From assembly GCA_009841115.1 (NCBI GenBank), contig VXML01000071.1, positions 28,474 to 92,473 of the forward strand: a DNA stretch of 64,000 bases, written 5' to 3'. Made by a program: the position numbers and the translations under genes. This document shows positions 41,234-50,335 of the stretch, one piece after another. How positions within the stretch are numbered: position 1 is the stretch's first letter; every line of letters starts with the position of its first letter. The DNA is from Gemmatimonadota bacterium. Its GTDB lineage: Bacteria > Latescibacterota > UBA2968 > UBA8231. The notes beneath the pieces are model-generated. The model saw only the letters and a program-made list of their open reading frames with translations, made no database searches and was not told where the DNA came from.

Positions 41234-42664
41234 TTGCACTACGAAACCGTCATCGGCATGGAAGTCCACGTCGAGTTGCAAACCGCCTCCAAGATGTTTT
41301 GCGCCTGTGCGGCCGATCACTTTCAGGTGGCGGCCAATGCCCACATTTGCCCGGTGTGTACCGGCCAGCCCGGTGCCTTGCCCGTGATCAACGGCCGCGC
41401 CGTCGAGCTGACGGTTATGACCGGCATGGCCCTCAACTGCCAAATCAAGCCCAGCAGCGTTTTTGCGCGCAAAAACTACGTCTATCCCGATCTACCCAAG
41501 GGCTACCAGATCTCGCAATACGAGCAGCCCCTGTGCGAGAGCGGCTGGATCGAGATCGACGGCGAGAGCGGCCCCAAGCAAATCGGCGTCGTCCGCGTCC
41601 ACCTCGAAGAAGACACCGGCAAGCTCCAACACGCTGGCCACTCCAGCCTGATAGACTACAACCGCGCTGGCGTGCCCCTGATGGAAATCGTCACCGACTC
41701 CTCGCTTCGCTCAGCCGACGAGAGCTATGCGTACCTGACCCAGATCCGCCAAATCGTCCGCTACCTAGGCGCGTCCTCCGGCGACATGGAAAAAGGGGCC
41801 ATGCGCTGCGAGGCCAACATCTCGATCCGGCCCGTGGGCAGCCGCGAATTGGGCACCAAGGTCGAGGTCAAAAACCTCAACTCCTTCCGCGCCGTGCGCA
41901 GCGCCATCGCCTATGAGGCCGAGCGCCAGCAACAGATCATCGAAGCCGGCGGCCATGTCCAACAAGAGACCATGGGCTGGGACGAACGCGCCAACATCAC
42001 CCGTCCGCAACGCAGCAAAGAAACCTCGGACGACTACCGCTACTTCCCGGAGCCAGATCTGCTCGTCACGGAATTAGACGACGAGTGGATCGCCAGAGTC
42101 CACGCCAGATTGCCCGAGCTACCGGCTGCTAAAGCCGCGCGCTTTGCCGATGCCTACGGACTCAATCCACAGGAGGTCGCCGCCTTAGTCGAAGACCAAG
42201 CCGTAGCCGCGTATTTCGAAGAGGCCGCACAGGTGCAAGGTGCAGACCCCAAGCAGGTGGGCAACTGGATCACCGGGGAAGTTTTCCGCCGCCTCAACGC
42301 CGAGGGGCGGTCGATTGAAGACGTCGAAGTTCAGCCAGCCGCGCTCGTCGAGTTGCTCTCCTTAGTCAAAAAGGGCACGATCAACCAAAACGCTGCCCGC
42401 GAAGTCTTCGGTCAACTGTGGGAACAGGGCGGCTCGCCCGCCGAGATCGTCGCCGCGCTCGGCCTCGGACAAATCTCCGACAGCGGCGAACTCGACCAAG
42501 CAGTAGCCGAGGTGATCGCCGCGCATCCTGACGCCGTCGAAAAAATCAAGGGCGGCAACCACAACACCGTGCAATTTCTGATGGGTCAAGTGATGCGGGC
42601 GACGCGGGGGAAGGCCAACCCGCAGCTCGTGCAAGAATTGTTGCGCAAGCAGTTGGAGATATAA
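41234..42664 (+). CDS. gatB: Aspartyl/glutamyl-tRNA amidotransferase subunit B
   Basis: Subunit of the GatCAB complex that converts mischarged Glu-tRNA-Gln / Asp-tRNA-Asn. 476 residues from TTG 41234, chosen for AGGAG at 41223-41227 and because it gives the expected start Tyr-Glu-Thr-Val-Ile-Gly-Met-Glu-Val-His. The kinase-like domain has Cys-Pro-Val-Cys-Thr-Gly-Gln-Pro-Gly (Zn site), Arg-Lys-Asn-Tyr-Val-Tyr-Pro-Asp-Leu-Pro-Lys-Gly-Tyr-Gln and Asp-Tyr-Asn-Arg-Ala-Gly-Val-Pro-Leu; the YqeY-like tail is complete. gatA and gatC are not in the window. Confidence 0.95.
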   Translation: MHYETVIGMEVHVELQTASKMFCACAADHFQVAANAHICPVCTGQPGALPVINGRAVELTVMTGMALNCQIKPSSVFARKNYVYPDLPKGYQISQYEQPLCESGWIEIDGESGPKQIGVVRVHLEEDTGKLQHAGHSSLIDYNRAGVPLMEIVTDSSLRSADESYAYLTQIRQIVRYLGASSGDMEKGAMRCEANISIRPVGSRELGTKVEVKNLNSFRAVRSAIAYEAERQQQIIEAGGHVQQETMGWDERANITRPQRSKETSDDYRYFPEPDLLVTELDDEWIARVHARLPELPAAKAARFADAYGLNPQEVAALVEDQAVAAYFEEAAQVQGADPKQVGNWITGEVFRRLNAEGRSIEDVEVQPAALVELLSLVKKGTINQNAAREVFGQLWEQGGSPAEIVAALGLGQISDSGELDQAVAEVIAAHPDAVEKIKGGNHNTVQFLMGQVMRATRGKANPQLVQELLRKQLEI

Positions 42665-42689
42665 AATTTCCGTCTCAACGCCTCGTCGC

Positions 42690-43847
42690 CTACAACGCGA
42701 GGTCGCCAATTTTCTTCAACGGCAGGGCCGTTATATCCTGCGCGAGCGGGTACTCCAAGTCGCCGGGATAGATCACCCACAGGTGCTCAAGCCCTAAATC
42801 GTCAATGACGATGCGCATGGATTTAGTCGTGCGTGGGGCGTCAGTGCATTTGAACTCAAAACCCCAGCGTTTTCCCCGTCGCAGCAACAGCAGGTCCAGC
42901 TCGGCACCGCGTTGCGTGGCGTAGAAATAGGCTTGATCCTGACCGTGCGCTAGCAACGTCTGTTCGAGTGCGAACCCCTCCCAGCTAGCGCCGTAGCGCG
43001 GGTGCATGGCCAGTTCCGCCATGTCTTCAATCCCCAGCAGGAAGTGCAGAATACCGCTGTCGCGCAGGTACACCTTCGGGGATTTCACCATCCGCTTGCC
43101 CAAATTCTCAAACCATGGCGGCAGCACCCGAATCATAAAGGTACCGGCTAGCAGGTCTCGGTAGTGATTCACCGCCGTGGCGCTCACATCCATGGAACGC
43201 CCCAGTTCCGCAGCGTTCCAAGTCTGCCCGTGATAGTGCGCCAACATGCGCCAGAAGCGGCCCAATGCTTCCGGCGATACCTTGGAACCCAGCCCTGGGA
43301 TGTCTCGCTCAAGAAACGTGCGCGAGAACGACTGCATCCACCGCTTCCATGCCGCTGTTGATCGCGCCAACCAAGCACGCGGAAAGCCGCCGCGTATCCA
43401 AAGCCGGTCCTGGTGTTCCGACCCCACTTCCGCCAACGAGAAGCCCCCCACATCCACGAACAGAATCCGCCCTGCCAGCGTCTCTGAGATGCCTTGGATC
43501 AGGTCCCAAGAGGCGCTACCGAGCAGCAGAAAGACGGCCTTCCGATTCGGATCGTCGCACACCGGGCGCAGCACTTGGAACAGGGCCGGGAGGCGTTGAA
43601 CCTCATCGATGACGACCAAGCCCTCGCTGTTACGCAACAAGATTTCCGGCGTTTGCGACAATGCTTCGCGGACAGCCGGGACTTCTAAGTCGAACACAGT
43701 CGATTGTCCCGGCCATGCCTCTGCAACCTGTCGCGCCAACGTCGTCTTACCTACTTGCCGGGCACCGAGCAAAGCCACAGTCGGTGCTTCTTCGATGCCG
43801 CTGACTGCCTCAGAGAGCAGTATTGAGCGAGGAATAGATTGTTGCAT
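42690..43847 (-). CDS. AAA-type ATPase with DUF4143 domain
   Basis: 385 residues: Walker A Gly-Ala-Arg-Gln-Val-Gly-Lys-Thr (about 28-35), Walker B Val-Val-Ile-Asp-Glu-Val-Gln-Arg-Leu-Pro, then a winged-helix-like linker and the DUF4143 region (Arg-Gly-Ala-Glu-Leu-Asp-Leu-Leu-Leu, a PD-(D/E)xK-like Glu..Lys pattern near Glu-Phe-Lys-Cys). Such proteins are common in accessory genome and probably act on DNA, but their role is unproven. It converges on gatB (25-bp gap) and marks the start of a patch with the MNT/HepT pair. The 250-bp gap 43848-44097 is AT-rich and holds nothing recognisable. Confidence 0.8.
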   Translation of the reverse strand: MQQSIPRSILLSEAVSGIEEAPTVALLGARQVGKTTLARQVAEAWPGQSTVFDLEVPAVREALSQTPEILLRNSEGLVVIDEVQRLPALFQVLRPVCDDPNRKAVFLLLGSASWDLIQGISETLAGRILFVDVGGFSLAEVGSEHQDRLWIRGGFPRAWLARSTAAWKRWMQSFSRTFLERDIPGLGSKVSPEALGRFWRMLAHYHGQTWNAAELGRSMDVSATAVNHYRDLLAGTFMIRVLPPWFENLGKRMVKSPKVYLRDSGILHFLLGIEDMAELAMHPRYGASWEGFALEQTLLAHGQDQAYFYATQRGAELDLLLLRRGKRWGFEFKCTDAPRTTKSMRIVIDDLGLEHLWVIYPGDLEYPLAQDITALPLKKIGDLAL

Positions 43848-44097
43848 ATCGTTTATCTACCATTGGATTTTCAACAAAAATATCCCATTCTACAGATGGC
43901 GCAATAGTCCGAAGTGACTACCCCCTCAGACGAGCAGGAAGGATCGGCAAGACGATCCATTGACACGATTTATTTATCCTATGATGCTATATTTAAATTA
44001 ATACCACACAGGTACCGGAACGGCAGCAAAAGCAAATGCACAGCCGCCTTTGGTGATGCCTCAGAAAGCACTCGATTGAAATAAGGGAGCCGAATCA

Positions 44098-44403
44098 ATG
44101 AACCCACAGGTATCGGTATCAAAAACCGCTCTGGCCGCCTTCTGTCAAGAACATGGAATCAAGCGACTCGCCATCTTTGGCTCAGCGTTGCGAGAGGACT
44201 TCGGACCAGAGAGCGATATAGATATACTCGTCGAGTTCAAACCAGATCGCATTCCTGGACTGCTAGGCGTTGCCGGTATAGAATTGGAATTATCCAAACT
44301 GTTTACAGGACGCAAAGTGGATCTGCGGACACCCGAGGACCTAAGCCCCTACTTCCGGCAGGATGTTCTGGCTACGGCGGAAGTCCAATATGACCAAACA
44401 TGA
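44098..44403 (+). CDS. mntA: MNT-type nucleotidyltransferase antitoxin
   Basis: 101 residues with [15 protein letters not shown] (catalytic Gly-Ser-x10-Asp-x-Asp) and the third acid in Lys-Val-Asp-Leu-Arg-Thr. In the studied type VII pair MntA AMPylates HepT at a Tyr and silences it. Its end overlaps the HepT gene by 14 bp. The flanking DNA is clearly more AT-rich than the rest of the window, suggesting transfer. It is only distantly like the nucleotidyltransferase at 27019-27357. Confidence 0.85.
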   Translation: MNPQVSVSKTALAAFCQEHGIKRLAIFGSALREDFGPESDIDILVEFKPDRIPGLLGVAGIELELSKLFTGRKVDLRTPEDLSPYFRQDVLATAEVQYDQT

Positions 44404-44743
44404 CGAAATCCGCCTGCGCCACATGATTGAAGCGGCGCGTGAAGCCGTGTCGTTTGCGCGTGGCCGAGTCCGTATCGATCTGGATATCGACCGTCAGTTA
44501 GTCTTGTCACTAGTCAAAGACATCGAGATTGTAGGTGAAGCCGCGGCCCAAATAACAGAACCGACCCGTACGGAGTTAGCGGACATTCCTTGGGCCAAGA
44601 TTGTCGCAATGAGAAATCGACTTGTTCACGCGTACTTCAGCATCAGCCTCGATGTCGTATGGCAGACCGTGCAGGAAGATCTGCCGACACTGATCGCCGA
44701 TCTTGAGCGGTTCGTGCCTCCTGAATCTGACATGACAAAATGA
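44390..44743 (+). CDS. hepT: HepT-like HEPN RNase toxin
   Basis: 117 residues from ATG 44390, inside the end of the antitoxin gene. The HEPN motif Arg-Asn-Arg-Leu-Val-His-Ala-Tyr fits Arg-x4-His-x-Tyr exactly, including the Tyr modified by MntA in characterised systems. The helical core has Ile-Val-Gly-Glu-Ala-Ala-Ala-Gln-Ile and the Asp-Ile-Pro-Trp..Ile-Val-Ala-Met-Arg-Asn consensus of DUF86. A complete and probably active pair. It converges on the M6 protease gene with a 59-bp gap in which I see no clear terminator. Confidence 0.85.
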   Translation: MTKHDEIRLRHMIEAAREAVSFARGRVRIDLDIDRQLVLSLVKDIEIVGEAAAQITEPTRTELADIPWAKIVAMRNRLVHAYFSISLDVVWQTVQEDLPTLIADLERFVPPESDMTK

Positions 44744-44802
44744 ACCGCTGTGTCTACGCAGACTCCTTGGTATCTTGTCACCAGAGGGTGTCGAGCAGTC
44801 TC

Positions 44803-47800
44803 TCAACGCACCAACGCCAAGCGCCCCACCGCGACAAACGAATCCGCCACCAAGCGATAGAAGTAAATCCCCGAGGCCACCTCTCTCCCCTCTCGGTCGC
44901 GCCCATCCCAGACGAATCGGTAACGGCCAGCCGCTAACGGCCCATCCACAAGGTGGCGCACGGGCCGTCCCAGCGCATCGTAGAACACCAACGCGACCGA
45001 CACCTCCTTCGGCAAATCAAACGACAGCGCGACCTCGGCGTTGAAGGGATTGGGATAGGCCGGATGCAGCGCAAAGTCAGCGGGCAGAGCCACCGCCTTG
45101 GACGCCCCTTCCTCCGTGCGAAACGGCACCCACGCCACCGCACCCTCGATCTGCGCAGCAATGGCCGCACTGTCAGCCCCGCTCCAGTAGTTGTCTTGGG
45201 CGTTCAACTCCTCGGCGCTCAAATTCTCAATGGCCGTAGTATTGTTGGCAAAAGTGTTGCCGCGAATCGCCGTCGGCACCTGTGGCCCTTCGACCCGGAT
45301 GGCCACGGCATTGTCCGCAAAGCGATTGCCAAAGATGTGCGGCGCAGAATCCACAGATTGAATAGCCGGCGTCCCGCGGACAAACTCGCTGCCGCGAATC
45401 TCCAGCGACTCCACACCGGTCAGTTCCAAACCTCGGCCCCCGATAAACGAGCCCATCTCAATCACCCCTCTCGTCCCCGGCCCCAAGCGCAGACCTGCGG
45501 CAACATGCGCCCTAAACGTCGAGTTCCATATCTCCACCAGCGACCCGGTGATTTCGGCACCAGCGCGCAAATTGCGCTCGACCAGCACCTGCGCAAGGGC
45601 CAAGCGCGCCGCATCCCCAGCGCGCAGACCATCGCCTTGGTTGGCGACGAGGCGGCTATTGTGCAATTCCACCTCTCCTAGCCACTCTTCCAAATCCATG
45701 CCGTGCCCGGTGTTTTGCTCAATCTGCGACTCCCACATCTCAATCCGCTGGCCGCGGCCGCCTATGGCCCGCACCCCAGTCCGCGGGTCGTCCGGGTCGA
45801 GACTGCCGTTATCGATTACAGCGACGCGGATGGCCTCTAAGGATGCGTTGTAGAGCAGGATCCCCTCTTGGCCGTTGCCTTCAATGGTGGCGTTGCGCAA
45901 CGCGAGTTGCCCGCTACCGGCCACGAGCACGGCCGGGCCGGCAATGGTGGTAAATTCGCTCCGATCTACCTGTGCTTGGCCATTGAGCCTCAGCAACAGG
46001 CCGTTGCCGCCGCTTTCGCGCACCACAGAGTCGGCAATGCGCAAGCCCGTCTCTTCGTCAATCTCGCCGCTAAAGGCAAAAGCCGTGCGCGTTAGCTCGG
46101 CGTGCTGCACCTCGACTTGAGCACCCGGCAACACGTGAATGCCATACCACAAGCCGTCGTTCTCTGGGCCGGGATCGGTGGTTAGCTGCGCCCGCTGGCC
46201 AGCCATCCCCTTAATCGTCAATGCGCCTTCCACGATCAGCTCGACAAAGTCCGGGGACGCGCCGCGCCGACTGAGATCAAAGCGGGCAAAAGACACGCTG
46301 CTCGGACCGATGTGCAATTCGGATCCAGCCGGCACCACCAAATCCGCGTACACGGCCTGCTCGTCCAGCCACTGCGTCCGCCCCGGAGGCAGGCGGAAGC
46401 CAACGACCCCGCGATGAGCGTGCTCAATGTCAACGGTCGCCGGATCGACTACTTGGCCGTCGAGCAGGTAAATGCCCGACCAATCCAAGGGGCCAGTGCG
46501 CGGCGCACTCGACGCAAACGATGCGCCCTCGCCGATTTTGAGCTCGCCATAGACGATCAGTTCGCTGCGGTCTGGATCAAACCCCGTGGCCTGTGCATCC
46601 CCGCGGGCAAAGCGGATCTCCGCACCGGCGTCAATGGTCAGCGTTGCGCCTGATGTCACGACCACATCTCCATCCAAATCCACCCGCCCCGTCCACGTCG
46701 CGTCGCCGACAATGTGCCCGGGGCGTTGCTGCCGCACCACATCGACGACCATAGATGTGCCTTGCGGGCGGATGTTGTCGATGGCCACGCCCAGCGGCAA
46801 GTTCCGCGCAAAGCCCGTGTGGCCGCTGAAGGCCGGGTTCGTGTCCCAAGCAAAGCGGCGGAATCGCACGCCGTCAAACGGGTCGGTCGCATCGCCTTTG
46901 TTGCCATTGTGGGCCGAAGAATACGCTGTGTCCCGCGCCCAAAAGTCGAGATGGTCCCGTCCTTCCACTACATCGGGGTCGCCGTTGGGGGCAAAAAGTC
47001 CATCGGCACAGACCAAATCGACCTGTTTGTGGCGTTCTTCGTCGTTGTCGGCCTGCTCGTCTATGTGCCAGATGAGCAAGCCGTCTTGCGGAATATTGCG
47101 GTTGTAGTACGAGCCGTCAGCGCGCCGGTGTTCCAGCAGGAAGTACTCGTCTTGGGTCAGGGGAATTTTGTACGCCTTCCGGGAGCTGAATATCTCCCCG
47201 ATCTCCAGCCCTGCGACGCTCCCTTCTACCTCCACCACCTCGATCCAACCGAGGGTAGCTAGCGACCACGCCGAAAAGGCATTGGGGCCATCTTCTACGC
47301 CCCAACCGAGCGTCCCCCAGCCCATGATCCCCCAATTGCCAATGCCCGCAGAATCCTCCTCTGGGTCCAACTCGGCCACAGTCAACGCCGTCTGATCGAA
47401 GAGATCGGGCAATCCCAACACGTGCGCGAACTCGTGGCACATCGTCGAGGCCGTAATGCTGAAGGTGTGGCCCCGCTGCGTGGTGCCGCCGAAACCCGTG
47501 AAGCGACTCCGCACCCGCACAAAGCCGCCGCCGGCTGCTGGATCGCCGCTAATGTAATCGGTGTCTAGCCCCAGACTGGCGATGCCAGTGGCCGCGCCGA
47601 CGAAGAAATCGCGGGGAGCAGTATGCAAGTTGATAAAGACGATATCGACGTACCCATCGTCGTCACCTGAGTTGGGCACTCCGTCGGGGCCGTCGTTGTC
47701 AAAGTGTCCAAAATCGGCGTCCGCGTCGGCGGCTGCAAGAATCTCCAGATTGAAGCGGCCAAACTGGCCCCTAGCTCCTAAAGTATCAGCCAAGTAGGTA

Positions 47801-48114
47801 TCTGCGGCCGCACGCGAGCGATAACGCCGAGGCAGCACCTGGCCATCGACGTGAATCCGCCCGCCCGACATCTCGCGGTAGAAGTGGGCAAAACTGCCGG
47901 GCAGCTCGTCGTCGAAAAGGCCGTTCGCCCACGAGGGCGCAGTGGTAGGAGCACCCTCATCTTGGAACTGCGCGAAGATAACTAATGCACTCAGGTGCTC
48001 CGGCGTCTGCACAACCTGCTGCGCCGATGACTCCAACGCCGCACAGGCAAACTGGGCCGCTAGAGCTTGGGATGGGAGGAGAAGAAGAAGGAAAAGGAAC
48101 AACCTACACGCCAT
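44803..48114 (-). CDS. Large secreted M6-type metalloprotease with beta-helix region and FlgD/T9SS-like C-terminal domain
   Basis: 1103 residues from ATG 48114, which starts a clear signal peptide (Leu-rich, ending Ala-Leu-Ala-Ala). Zinc site His226-Glu-Phe-Ala-His230 in Leu-Gly-Leu-Pro-Asp-Leu-Phe-Asp, with the same Asn-Asp-Gly-Pro-Asp-Gly-Val-Pro loop before it as in 32786-35452. Then come long beta-helix-type repeats (about 500-1000) with Asn/Gly-rich turns, and the C-terminal domain from Tyr-Pro-Asn-Pro-Phe-Asn through Trp-Asp-Gly-Arg-Asp to Ile-Tyr-Phe-Tyr-Arg-Leu. The ribosome-binding AAGGA abuts the ATG, so start choice is not certain. It lies 19 bp behind pafA and is probably the last gene of the proteasome operon. 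Confidence 0.85.
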   Translation of the reverse strand: MACRLFLFLLLLLPSQALAAQFACAALESSAQQVVQTPEHLSALVIFAQFQDEGAPTTAPSWANGLFDDELPGSFAHFYREMSGGRIHVDGQVLPRRYRSRAAADTYLADTLGARGQFGRFNLEILAAADADADFGHFDNDGPDGVPNSGDDDGYVDIVFINLHTAPRDFFVGAATGIASLGLDTDYISGDPAAGGGFVRVRSRFTGFGGTTQRGHTFSITASTMCHEFAHVLGLPDLFDQTALTVAELDPEEDSAGIGNWGIMGWGTLGWGVEDGPNAFSAWSLATLGWIEVVEVEGSVAGLEIGEIFSSRKAYKIPLTQDEYFLLEHRRADGSYYNRNIPQDGLLIWHIDEQADNDEERHKQVDLVCADGLFAPNGDPDVVEGRDHLDFWARDTAYSSAHNGNKGDATDPFDGVRFRRFAWDTNPAFSGHTGFARNLPLGVAIDNIRPQGTSMVVDVVRQQRPGHIVGDATWTGRVDLDGDVVVTSGATLTIDAGAEIRFARGDAQATGFDPDRSELIVYGELKIGEGASFASSAPRTGPLDWSGIYLLDGQVVDPATVDIEHAHRGVVGFRLPPGRTQWLDEQAVYADLVVPAGSELHIGPSSVSFARFDLSRRGASPDFVELIVEGALTIKGMAGQRAQLTTDPGPENDGLWYGIHVLPGAQVEVQHAELTRTAFAFSGEIDEETGLRIADSVVRESGGNGLLLRLNGQAQVDRSEFTTIAGPAVLVAGSGQLALRNATIEGNGQEGILLYNASLEAIRVAVIDNGSLDPDDPRTGVRAIGGRGQRIEMWESQIEQNTGHGMDLEEWLGEVELHNSRLVANQGDGLRAGDAARLALAQVLVERNLRAGAEITGSLVEIWNSTFRAHVAAGLRLGPGTRGVIEMGSFIGGRGLELTGVESLEIRGSEFVRGTPAIQSVDSAPHIFGNRFADNAVAIRVEGPQVPTAIRGNTFANNTTAIENLSAEELNAQDNYWSGADSAAIAAQIEGAVAWVPFRTEEGASKAVALPADFALHPAYPNPFNAEVALSFDLPKEVSVALVFYDALGRPVRHLVDGPLAAGRYRFVWDGRDREGREVASGIYFYRLVADSFVAVGRLALVR

Positions 48115-48133
48115 TCCTTTAGAGCAACATACT

Positions 48134-49561
48134 TCAAAACTTATCAATCGGCATCTGCCGACACTCGCGGATGAAGACTTCGGCTTCGCGGCCATAGGTG
48201 AGAAAGGGGTCGTCGAGGCTGAGGAATTTATCGTCGCCCACGCAGATGGAATCCCAATCAATTTGATAGCGCGTCTTCTGGTCGGTCAGCGCCCTCATCA
48301 CGCGGGAGCGGGCGCTGGCGCGGGTATCGACCGGGGGATGCGTGATGGCTTGGTTGATCTGCTCGTCGCTTACTACTCGCTTGACCATCCCGCGCTCGTA
48401 CAGATCAAAATAAAGACTCCGCGCCGTGTTGAGATTGTGGTATTCCAGATCCAAACTTTGGATCCAAGTATCCTGCCAGTCCAACCCCTCTTCCCGCATG
48501 AAGTACTCCAACAGCCACTTCTTAGCCACCCAATCGACGCGATCAACCAAGCACCCAGGATCGTGCTCTAAGGCGTCGATGACAAAGCGCCACTCGTCCA
48601 ACACCCAATCGCCCTCTTCGTCCCGACCGCGCAGATGGCGCTCAGCCAAGTCGAGATACGCGCGCTGGATCTCCGTCGCCGTGGTGTAGCGACCATCCTC
48701 TAGCTGCACTTCCCAGCGATAGGTCATGTCGCGCGAAATGTCGCGGATGGCCTGCACCGGGTCGAGGAGCTTGATGTCGTCGCAGATCACGCGCTCTTGC
48801 TCTTCCAAAAGCTGTAACACCAAGGCCGTGGTCCCCACCTTCAGGGCCGTGGCGTACTCCATCATGTTCGAGTCGCCCACCAAGAGGTGCAAGCGGCGGT
48901 ACAGCCCCCAGTCGGCCAGCGGCTCGTCGCGCGTGTTGATGATCGCGCGACTGAACTGAATCCACTGGTAGATCTCAGTGACGATGTGGTCGGCCCGCTG
49001 CGACAGTTGAAATCCAACGCCTTCGTCCTCGGCATTGCCGTACTCGAAAATATCCGTGTGGCAACCCACGCGGCCAGCACCGGCGAATATCTGGCGGGTA
49101 ACGAAAAAGGGCAGCATGGTCGGCAGCAGCACTTGCGAAAACGGCACCTCCCGCCGCACGAGATAGTTTTCGTGGCAGCCAAACGTAGCCCCTGTGTAGT
49201 GGTCGATATTGTTCTTGAAAAAGGCCGCGCTATCGGCCAAGCCAAGCTGGTCTAGCGCGTGCTGGACCAACCGCTCGCCGGCCCTGTCGGCGGCCACCAA
49301 ATCAAAAAGGCCGGTACACTCCGGAGTGGCGTATTCGACGTGGCCCATGTCGATGTACACTCGCCCGCCGTTGAAGAGAAAGCCGCCATTGCCGGGCGGC
49401 TCGTCGCGACCCCGATAGTGCATATCGACAATGCCCAAGTGCTCGCGGTAGAACACGCAGTCTTTGGCCTTTATCGACACAAAATCAGGACTCAAAAAAG
49501 GATCCGAAGCCGGCGGCAGACAGCCGTACTCGGTTTCCAACCCGTAAATGCGACCTTCCAT
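48134..49561 (-). CDS. pafA: UBact/Pup protein ligase (PafA)
   Basis: Joins the C-terminal Glu of the Pup-like modifier to target lysines, using ATP. 475 residues, glutamine-synthetase-like. N-terminus Gly-Leu-Glu-Thr-Glu-Tyr-Gly (Mg/ATP Glu); catalytic Asp in Val-Tyr-Ile-Asp-Met-Gly-His-Val-Glu-Tyr; Phe-Gly-Cys-His-Glu-Asn-Tyr-Leu; Ile-Ile-Asn-Thr-Arg-Asp-Glu-Pro; Leu-Val-Gly-Asp-Ser-Asn-Met. It is assigned as ligase rather than deamidase because it lacks the Dop-loop insertion, has Gly-Asp-Ser-Asn-Met as in mycobacterial PafA, and comes after prcA, as in Mycobacterium. One base separates it from prcA. Confidence 0.88.
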   Translation of the reverse strand: MEGRIYGLETEYGCLPPASDPFLSPDFVSIKAKDCVFYREHLGIVDMHYRGRDEPPGNGGFLFNGGRVYIDMGHVEYATPECTGLFDLVAADRAGERLVQHALDQLGLADSAAFFKNNIDHYTGATFGCHENYLVRREVPFSQVLLPTMLPFFVTRQIFAGAGRVGCHTDIFEYGNAEDEGVGFQLSQRADHIVTEIYQWIQFSRAIINTRDEPLADWGLYRRLHLLVGDSNMMEYATALKVGTTALVLQLLEEQERVICDDIKLLDPVQAIRDISRDMTYRWEVQLEDGRYTTATEIQRAYLDLAERHLRGRDEEGDWVLDEWRFVIDALEHDPGCLVDRVDWVAKKWLLEYFMREEGLDWQDTWIQSLDLEYHNLNTARSLYFDLYERGMVKRVVSDEQINQAITHPPVDTRASARSRVMRALTDQKTRYQIDWDSICVGDDKFLSLDDPFLTYGREAEVFIRECRQMPIDKF

Positions 49562-49562
49562 G

Positions 49563-50330
49563 CTAGACCTCGAAGTAGGAAGCGAGTGGCTCGGCTAGTT
49601 GTTCCGCCGTGAGTAGGCGAAACTTCGACTTGGCGGCGCGGTCGCGGTCGAGCACTGCGGCCTCGACTGTCAGCCCTTGCAAGCCACCCTTCAGAAAATC
49701 GCGCACAGCCTCCGCGCTAGGCACCTCTCGATCTCCATCGCGGGCGTCGAGGGTCAACCGGCCCAATCCCCACACCTCCAACGCCGCACCCAAGGCTTGG
49801 TCGAGGGGAAGCTCTGGACTAGTCTCTTGCAGTTGTGCCGTCATTGCCTGTGCGCTCTCTGTGTTGCCGCTAATGGCCGCCACCCCACCACTCTGGGCAA
49901 AAGACCCATCGGCGTCAATAGTAAAAAAAGCGTCTCCGCCGCCATCCGGGTCTAGCTCGGCCATCAGCACGCGAGCGACAAAGGGCGAGCGAAACAGCTC
50001 GTCGAAAGCCGCCTTCATCAGCGGGCCGATGCCAAAGCTGACCAACCGCTGCAAGGTCACGTCGTTGGCCGACAGGTTAAATCCCTCGAGATGGGCGATG
50101 TCGATGACAGCTTTGCGCAGCTTCTCGATGTCGGCCGGGTGCCCTACGGCCGCGAAGGCGATCTCGTCGTACACCTCGAAGAGCTTGCGCGGGCCTGGGG
50201 TAGCCGTCAGCAGCAGTACCCCGTCGGCGTACGTCGTACCCACCACCGGACTGCCGCTCGCGAGTTGGTCTTCCACGTACTCGCGGCGATTGTTGATGGC
50301 CTCGACCCAGCGATAAGGTTCTTCTAACAT
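49563..50330 (-). CDS. prcA: Proteasome alpha subunit
   Basis: Outer, non-catalytic ring of the 20S particle. 255 residues from ATG 50330 (GAGGGG upstream; an earlier TTG overlaps prcB). The N-terminal helix that forms the gate and the Ser-Pro-Val-Val-Gly-Thr-Thr-Tyr-Ala-Asp-Gly-Val strand match PrcA, followed by Lys-Leu-Phe-Glu-Val-Tyr-Asp-Glu-Ile-Ala-Phe-Ala-Ala-Val-Gly. No processing site or catalytic Thr is present, as expected. It begins five bases after prcB ends, consistent with equal production of the two rings. Confidence 0.88.
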   Translation of the reverse strand: MLEEPYRWVEAINNRREYVEDQLASGSPVVGTTYADGVLLLTATPGPRKLFEVYDEIAFAAVGHPADIEKLRKAVIDIAHLEGFNLSANDVTLQRLVSFGIGPLMKAAFDELFRSPFVARVLMAELDPDGGGDAFFTIDADGSFAQSGGVAAISGNTESAQAMTAQLQETSPELPLDQALGAALEVWGLGRLTLDARDGDREVPSAEAVRDFLKGGLQGLTVEAAVLDRDRAAKSKFRLLTAEQLAEPLASYFEV

Positions 50331-50335
50331 GCCCC

